The translations under genes and the position numbers were made by a program. From Robiginitomaculum sp. (GTDB lineage Bacteria; Pseudomonadota; Alphaproteobacteria; Caulobacterales; Maricaulaceae), in assembly GCA_002733385.1 (NCBI GenBank), contig NVVO01000009.1, positions 48,307-58,347 on the forward strand: 10,041 nucleotides of DNA, read 5' to 3'. This document shows positions 6,250 through 10,041 of the stretch, in pieces. How positions within the stretch are numbered: the stretch's first letter is position 1; every line of letters begins with the position of its first letter. The notes under the pieces are model-generated. The model was given only the letters and a program-made list of their open reading frames with translations, ran no database searches and was not told the origin of the DNA.

Positions 6250-6281
6250 TCATACAGGCGACAGAATCAGGAGGTCAAAGC

Positions 6282-8432
6282 ATGGCGGTGCAGGATGGTT
6301 CTAAGGCCCTAGATGATTTGATAACCGCCCAAGCTTTACCCGGTTTGGTGCAGGGCGGCGTATTACCCGGTAATTTATATGTAAAAGCTTTGCTGTTTTT
6401 TCGCAATGCCCAAGGCTGGCATAGCTGGGCGCTGCGGGCTTTGCTGGCGCTGGGGGCCGGGCATTTTTTAGCCGGGATTATTTTCTTTTTTGCCTATAAC
6501 TGGAATGATTTGTCGGACTTCGTCAAGTTTGCAATGGTGCAAGGCGGCATGGTGGTATCGGCCATAACCTGGATTTGGCTTAAATTTGACAGGCCGGTCG
6601 CCCAAGTATTCGGCATTTGCCTGACGGTGTTAATCGGGGTGTTTATGGCCGTTTACGGCCAAGTGTTTCAAACACCTGCCGCCCTCTATACCCCCTTTAC
6701 CCTATGGGCGTTATTGTCTTTCCCGTTCGCCGTCGTGTCGCGCTCATTGGCCCACCTTACGGTCTGGCTGGTGGTCGCCTGTGTGGCAATATTGTCCTAT
6801 GCCCATGTGCAAATTGTGCCAATTGCGGGACGCGAAGCACTGGTTTGGGTCTATGGGGGCATGGCATTGGCGTTTCTGGTTTTGCTCATTGTTTATGACA
6901 GGGTGCAAAATAAATGGCCGGGCTGGGCAAGGGCCGCATGGTTCCGCCTGGCCTTGGTGTCGGCGTGTATGGTGTTTGCGGTTACCGCTATCGGCGCTGG
7001 TTTTTGGCAAGAGAAAATAATTGGGAGCGCACTGGCAGCCATTGTCATAGGCGGCGGAGCCTTTGCCTATCTATATAGGTATAAACAGAAAAACTTCGCA
7101 AATCCGCCTCTGGCTCGCGTCCCGGGTTTGGTGATTGCGTTGAGCGGGCTGGCGCTTATGGTCGCGCAAATCGGCGTGCGGCTTATAGCCGAAGCCGACA
7201 AGTTTTTGGGCATTGTCGCTATGTTGTTTGTCGGATTTTTGTTGATGGCTGGCCTGACCTATGTTCTGGCCCGTAGTTTCAAGCACTTTATTGTTCAATT
7301 CTCTGATGAGCAGCAATCTGAAACCGTCGCCGAAATTGAAAATGCTGATAGGGCGGCGGAAAATCTGGATATTGTCTCCAGGCGGTCTCTTGGTACATTC
7401 GCAAGCGCCACTGGTCTTGCGCCTGAAAAAATTGCACACGTGCTGGCCGGGCCGGGTGAAGATGATGCGCCTTGGTATATGGAAATGTTTTTGGGTTTCG
7501 CCGGGGTGCTGACCGCGCTCTTGGCCATGGGTTTTTTGGCATCTGTGCTTTATGAGCTTTTGAATATAAAGGACGAAACCAGTATGATTTTTCTGGGTGT
7601 TTTGGTCTATGCTGGCACACTGTTTATGCGTCTGCGCAATACGGGGTTATTTGCCCGGCACTTTTTTAATACGCTGATATTGGGCGGCGGCGCCTTGGCT
7701 GTTATGGGTGCGGGTCTCGTGACCAATGGCGGTGTCGGCTTCATAGTGTTCACGGGCTTGTTATCGGCGCTGACTTTATGGTTGGTGCGTGACCGCATTT
7801 TAGAGTTCGTGATGGCGGCGGGTCTGGCGGGCTTGATGGTGTATGTGCTGATTGAATACCACATTCCATTTGCCTTTAGTGTGTTTTATATATTTTTTAG
7901 TTTTGTTGGCGTGCTGACACTAAGCCAGCCGATTAAAACCGGCTTTGTCAAATGGCAAGATAGGCGCATATTAACGGCGGCAGGCACAGCGTTCCTACTG
8001 GCGCCGTGTGTATTTGCCGTGTTTTTCTCGGATGCCAATTGGACGGCTCAACTGAATTTGGGTATAGGAAATGAAATGGCCGAGCGCATAGCCAGTGTTC
8101 TGGTCACGGGCGGGGCAGTGTGGACTTTAAACCGATTGCGCGGTGGTACGGATCCGGTTCGCCCGCCCTTGCCCATATTGGTTTTACTGCTGGTTGCTGT
8201 GGCATTGATGCCCCTCGGTAGTGCGGCGGCATTATTGGTACTGCGAACGGGGTATATTCTCGGCTTGCGCAGTCTGGCCATTATAGGCGTGTTGGTGCAA
8301 ATCGGATTTATCACCTGGTTTTACTATGATATGCAGATAAGCTTGCTCAATAAATCCTTTTTACTCATGGGTTTTGGCGCGGCATTATTGCTGGTTTATG
8401 GTTTAGCCAGCAAAGGAGGCCGACATGTTTAA
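6282..8432 (+). CDS. DUF2157 and DUF4401 domain polytopic membrane protein
   Basis: A 716-residue integral membrane protein. The N-terminal half is DUF2157-like: a soluble start of about 50 residues, then FFAYNWNDLSDFVKFAM (about 69-85) and YGQVFQTPAALYTPF (125-139), both typical of the family. After some nine or ten hydrophobic segments comes a hydrophilic, probably cytoplasmic linker (about 331-400, rich in Glu, Asp and Ala). A second bundle of hydrophobic segments follows, matching DUF4401 in position and character. DUF2157-DUF4401 proteins are found with GDYXXLXY proteins; their function is not known and no catalytic motif is visible. A very strong ribosome binding site, AGGAGGT (6269-6275), lies 6 bases before the ATG. 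The stop overlaps the start of the next gene by 8 bases. Domain names rest on recalled motifs, not a search. Confidence 0.85.
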   Translation: MAVQDGSKALDDLITAQALPGLVQGGVLPGNLYVKALLFFRNAQGWHSWALRALLALGAGHFLAGIIFFFAYNWNDLSDFVKFAMVQGGMVVSAITWIWLKFDRPVAQVFGICLTVLIGVFMAVYGQVFQTPAALYTPFTLWALLSFPFAVVSRSLAHLTVWLVVACVAILSYAHVQIVPIAGREALVWVYGGMALAFLVLLIVYDRVQNKWPGWARAAWFRLALVSACMVFAVTAIGAGFWQEKIIGSALAAIVIGGGAFAYLYRYKQKNFANPPLARVPGLVIALSGLALMVAQIGVRLIAEADKFLGIVAMLFVGFLLMAGLTYVLARSFKHFIVQFSDEQQSETVAEIENADRAAENLDIVSRRSLGTFASATGLAPEKIAHVLAGPGEDDAPWYMEMFLGFAGVLTALLAMGFLASVLYELLNIKDETSMIFLGVLVYAGTLFMRLRNTGLFARHFFNTLILGGGALAVMGAGLVTNGGVGFIVFTGLLSALTLWLVRDRILEFVMAAGLAGLMVYVLIEYHIPFAFSVFYIFFSFVGVLTLSQPIKTGFVKWQDRRILTAAGTAFLLAPCVFAVFFSDANWTAQLNLGIGNEMAERIASVLVTGGAVWTLNRLRGGTDPVRPPLPILVLLLVAVALMPLGSAAALLVLRTGYILGLRSLAIIGVLVQIGFITWFYYDMQISLLNKSFLLMGFGAALLLVYGLASKGGRHV

Positions 8433-8937
8433 GCGCCTGCGCACCGCCGTGGTATTGGCCGCATTGGCCGTGAGCTTGTATCAATTTAATACGGGCATAA
8501 CCGCCGTAAACCGGGTAAAGCTGGACGGCCAAACCATGTTGTTGCAACTGCGTCCGGTCGATCCGCGTGCCTTGATGCTCGGCGATTATATGACCCTTGG
8601 TTATGACAGTGCCGCTTTTCCGAAATCCAGCAAAGGCTTGCCCGCACAAGGCACGGTAATTTTGAAACTGGACGACAATAATGTCGGCACATTTGCCCGC
8701 CGGGACGACAGTGCGGCGCTTGCGGACGGAGAAGTCCGGGTGAAATACGCGCTCAAACGCGGAGAGGCAAATTTCGGCAGTGCCAGATTTTACTTTCAGG
8801 AAGGCACGGCCAAAACCTATGAAGTGGCCCGGTACGGTGTGTTTAAAGTCTCAAACGCCGGCCATATGATTTTGGTCGATATGGCCGGGGAAGATTTCAA
8901 GATTTTGGTGCCTGACACCAATACTGCGGCAAAATAA
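8425..8937 (+). CDS. GDYXXLXY domain protein, membrane-anchored
   Basis: A 170-residue protein with an N-terminal hydrophobic segment (about 7-25) that should anchor or export it, followed by a beta-rich extracytoplasmic domain. The family-naming motif is present as GDYMTLGY (53-60), just after LRPVDPRALML. Further typical elements are ARFYFQEGTAKTYEVARYGVFKV (about 124-146, in overlapping parts) and the closing strand FKILVP. The family is widespread beside DUF2157/DUF4401 genes and its role is unknown. The start overlaps the upstream gene by 8 bases, and the ribosome binding site AAAGGAGG (8412-8419) lies inside that gene, 5 bases before the ATG. Translational coupling and joint function with the 716-residue protein are therefore likely. 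Confidence 0.92.
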   Translation: MFKRLRTAVVLAALAVSLYQFNTGITAVNRVKLDGQTMLLQLRPVDPRALMLGDYMTLGYDSAAFPKSSKGLPAQGTVILKLDDNNVGTFARRDDSAALADGEVRVKYALKRGEANFGSARFYFQEGTAKTYEVARYGVFKVSNAGHMILVDMAGEDFKILVPDTNTAAK

Positions 8938-8959
8938 ACTTGCCATCATCTTTTCATGT

Positions 8960-8974
8960 TTAACGCCTCGCTAA
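8960..8974 (+). promoter_or_regulatory. CtrA-box-like site upstream of ftsB
   Basis: TTAA (8960-8963), 7 bases, CTAA (8971-8974). The alphaproteobacterial cell-cycle regulator CtrA binds TTAA-N7-TTAA; this site has one mismatch and lies 24 bases before the ftsB ATG. TATAGC at 8976-8981 could serve as a -10 box next to it. Such a short motif arises by chance, but its place before a division gene makes it plausible. Confidence 0.35.
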
Positions 8975-8997
8975 CTATAGCCGGATAAGTCTTGGCT

Positions 8998-9309
8998 ATG
9001 AAGAATGTTCTCAACAAAATCCGGGTTTCCTGGCCGCTCTTGGTGTTGGTGGTGTTTTATGGTTATCTGGGACTGCATGCGCTAAGCGGTAGTTTGAGTG
9101 TGTTTAAATGGGCCGACTATTCTGAACGGGCCGCAGAACTGGACGCGGAGATTGCCCGCCTACAAAGCGTGCGCCAAACCCTTGAGCGCCGCGAGGCGCA
9201 GCTAAGAGGCGAACACCTTGATTTGGACAGGCTCGACGAAGAGGCAAGGCGCACGCTTAATGTTTCGGGTGCGAATGACATTGTGATTTGGCTTGACGAA
9301 ACCCCCTGA
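8998..9309 (+). CDS. ftsB: FtsB/DivIC family septum formation initiator
   Basis: A 103-residue bitopic membrane protein. A short cytoplasmic N-terminus (MKNVLNKIRVSW) is followed by one membrane segment (about 13-31). A heptad-rich periplasmic coiled coil (about 42-78, ERAAELDAEIARL onward) and the conserved end DRLDEEARRTLNVSGANDIVIW come next. FtsB forms a complex with FtsL and FtsQ and helps activate septal wall synthesis by FtsWI. Length and layout are typical. ATG 8998 is chosen over an in-frame TTG at 8992 that adds only two residues; no strong Shine-Dalgarno marks either, although GGATAAG at 8983-8989 could serve. Position just before pdhA is common in alphaproteobacteria, where eno usually stands upstream; here the upstream gene is the GDYXXLXY protein. 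Confidence 0.92.
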   Translation: MKNVLNKIRVSWPLLVLVVFYGYLGLHALSGSLSVFKWADYSERAAELDAEIARLQSVRQTLERREAQLRGEHLDLDRLDEEARRTLNVSGANDIVIWLDETP

Positions 9310-9350
9310 TTTAGCGTTTAATATATGGATGTTTTCTGTGCATGCAGGGA

Positions 9351-9372
9351 TTTAATTCGTATATAAATTAAA
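9351..9372. promoter_or_regulatory. AT-rich inverted repeat before pdhA, possible operator or promoter element
   Basis: TTTAATT (9351-9357) and AATTAAA (9366-9372) are perfect 7-bp arms around an 8-base centre containing TATATA. The second arm runs into the AAAGGG ribosome binding site (9370-9375) of pdhA. A palindromic protein-binding site controlling pdh is possible; no good -35 box was found. Confidence 0.4.
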
Positions 9373-9385
9373 GGGCGTCCAAAAC

Positions 9386-10041
9386 ATGGCCACACCCCAA
9401 AAAACCATAAAGAAAACCATAAAGAAAACCAGCAAAAAAGAGCTGCTGCATCTCTACCGGGAAATGTTGTTCATCCGCCGCTTTGAAGAAAAGGCCGGGC
9501 AATTATACGGCATGGGGCTTATTGCCGGGTTTTGTCATTTATATATTGGCCAAGAAGCCGTGGTGACCGGGGTCAAGGCCGCCATCAAGGACGGCGACCA
9601 GATGATCACGTCCTACCGCGACCACGGTCATATGCTGGCCCTGGGCATGAGTGCACGGGGTGTTATGGCCGAGCTTACCGGACGTAGCGGCGGATATTCC
9701 AAAGGCAAGGGCGGCTCCATGCACATGTTCAGTGTCGAGAAAAATTTTTACGGCGGTCACGGCATTGTCGCCGCGCAAGTGCCGATCGGGGCCGGGCTTG
9801 GTCTGGCCAATAAATATCTGGATAACGGTAAAATTAGCGCCGTGTTTTTCGGCGACGGCGCCGCCAATCAAGGCCAGGTTTACGAAGCCCTGAACATGGC
9901 CCAGCTTTGGAAGCTGCCGACATTGTTCATTATCGAAAACAACCAATATGCCATGGGCACCAGTATTTCGCGCTCCACCGCCCAGAAAGACTTGTATAAA
10001 CGCGGGCTTAGTTTCGGCGTCAAAGGCGTGCAGGTCGACGG
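9386..10041 (+). CDS. pdhA: Pyruvate dehydrogenase E1 component, alpha subunit (5' part, continues past the window)
   Basis: 218 complete codons of a thiamine-diphosphate-dependent E1 alpha subunit, which with E1 beta decarboxylates pyruvate and passes the acetyl group to the E2 lipoyl domain. After a lysine-rich leader come LLHLYREMLFIRRFEEKAG (20-38), YIGQEAVV (53-60), YRDHGHML (77-84), GKGGSMHMF (107-115), and the ThDP/Mg motif from GDG (156-158) to ENN (184-186), then YAMGTSISRS (188-197). The serine-rich regulatory loop region is partly visible. The first 18 residues contain a repeated KTIK and are not part of the conserved fold. AAAGGG (9370-9375) lies 10 bases before the ATG, a somewhat long spacing. 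pdhB, carrying a lipoyl domain in many alphaproteobacteria, is expected next. E1 alpha of a branched-chain or acetoin complex is less likely given the ftsB neighbour. Confidence 0.93.
   Translation, partial: MATPQKTIKKTIKKTSKKELLHLYREMLFIRRFEEKAGQLYGMGLIAGFCHLYIGQEAVVTGVKAAIKDGDQMITSYRDHGHMLALGMSARGVMAELTGRSGGYSKGKGGSMHMFSVEKNFYGGHGIVAAQVPIGAGLGLANKYLDNGKISAVFFGDGAANQGQVYEALNMAQLWKLPTLFIIENNQYAMGTSISRSTAQKDLYKRGLSFGVKGVQVD
9401..9436 (+). repeat. 12-bp in-frame tandem repeat in the pdhA leader
   Basis: AAAACCATAAAG at 9401-9412 and 9413-9424, exact, then a partial third copy (9425-9436, AAAACCAGCAAA). It keeps the reading frame and encodes repeated Lys-Thr-Ile-Lys, which lengthens the charged N-terminus of E1 alpha. 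Confidence 0.85.

Noticed and set aside
1..10041. Mobile element, CRISPR array, tRNA or rRNA
   Set aside because: No transposase, integrase, terminal inverted repeats, regularly spaced repeats, or recognisable tRNA or rRNA segments were found on either strand by eye.

Overview
The window reads as chromosomal DNA from an alphaproteobacterium of middling GC content. The grounds are an alphaproteobacterial (Mur-like) Fur without CxxC motifs, the ThiE-like variant that sits next to yggS in many alphaproteobacteria, an ftsB-pdhA neighbourhood, and a CtrA-box-like site before ftsB. I cannot name a genus; a marine Hyphomonadales-like or similar lineage is only a guess. No tRNA, rRNA, CRISPR array, transposon or phage gene was found.

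Bases 1-1729: the 5' end of yggS (PLP homeostasis protein) leaves the window on the minus strand. Facing it, starting inside the same few bases, is one plus-strand ORF that joins a ThiE-like (TMP synthase/TenI) domain to a RimI-type GNAT acetyltransferase. A Fur/Mur family metal regulator follows. Bases 1743-1775 hold three copies of an 11-bp repeat between the convergent fur and hslU.

Bases 1772-5208 (minus strand): hslU, the ATPase of the HslUV protease, with no hslV beside it in this window. Upstream of it lie a 307-residue lipoprotein of unknown function and a 354-residue polytopic membrane protein, close enough to be one transcription unit.

Bases 5387-8937 (plus strand): an exported protein with a transglutaminase-like Cys-His-Asp pattern, broken by a one-base frameshift. 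Then come a 716-residue DUF2157/DUF4401 membrane protein and a translationally coupled GDYXXLXY-family protein. With the divergent membrane protein and lipoprotein, these form an envelope gene cluster of unknown purpose.

Bases 8998-10041: ftsB/divIC (septum formation initiator) and the first 218 codons of pdhA (pyruvate dehydrogenase E1 alpha), which runs off the window end.

The points most worth a second look are the ThiE-RimI fusion, the frameshifted exported protein, and the membrane/GDYXXLXY cluster. The rest is largely ordinary housekeeping DNA. All gaps between genes are shorter than 180 bases.
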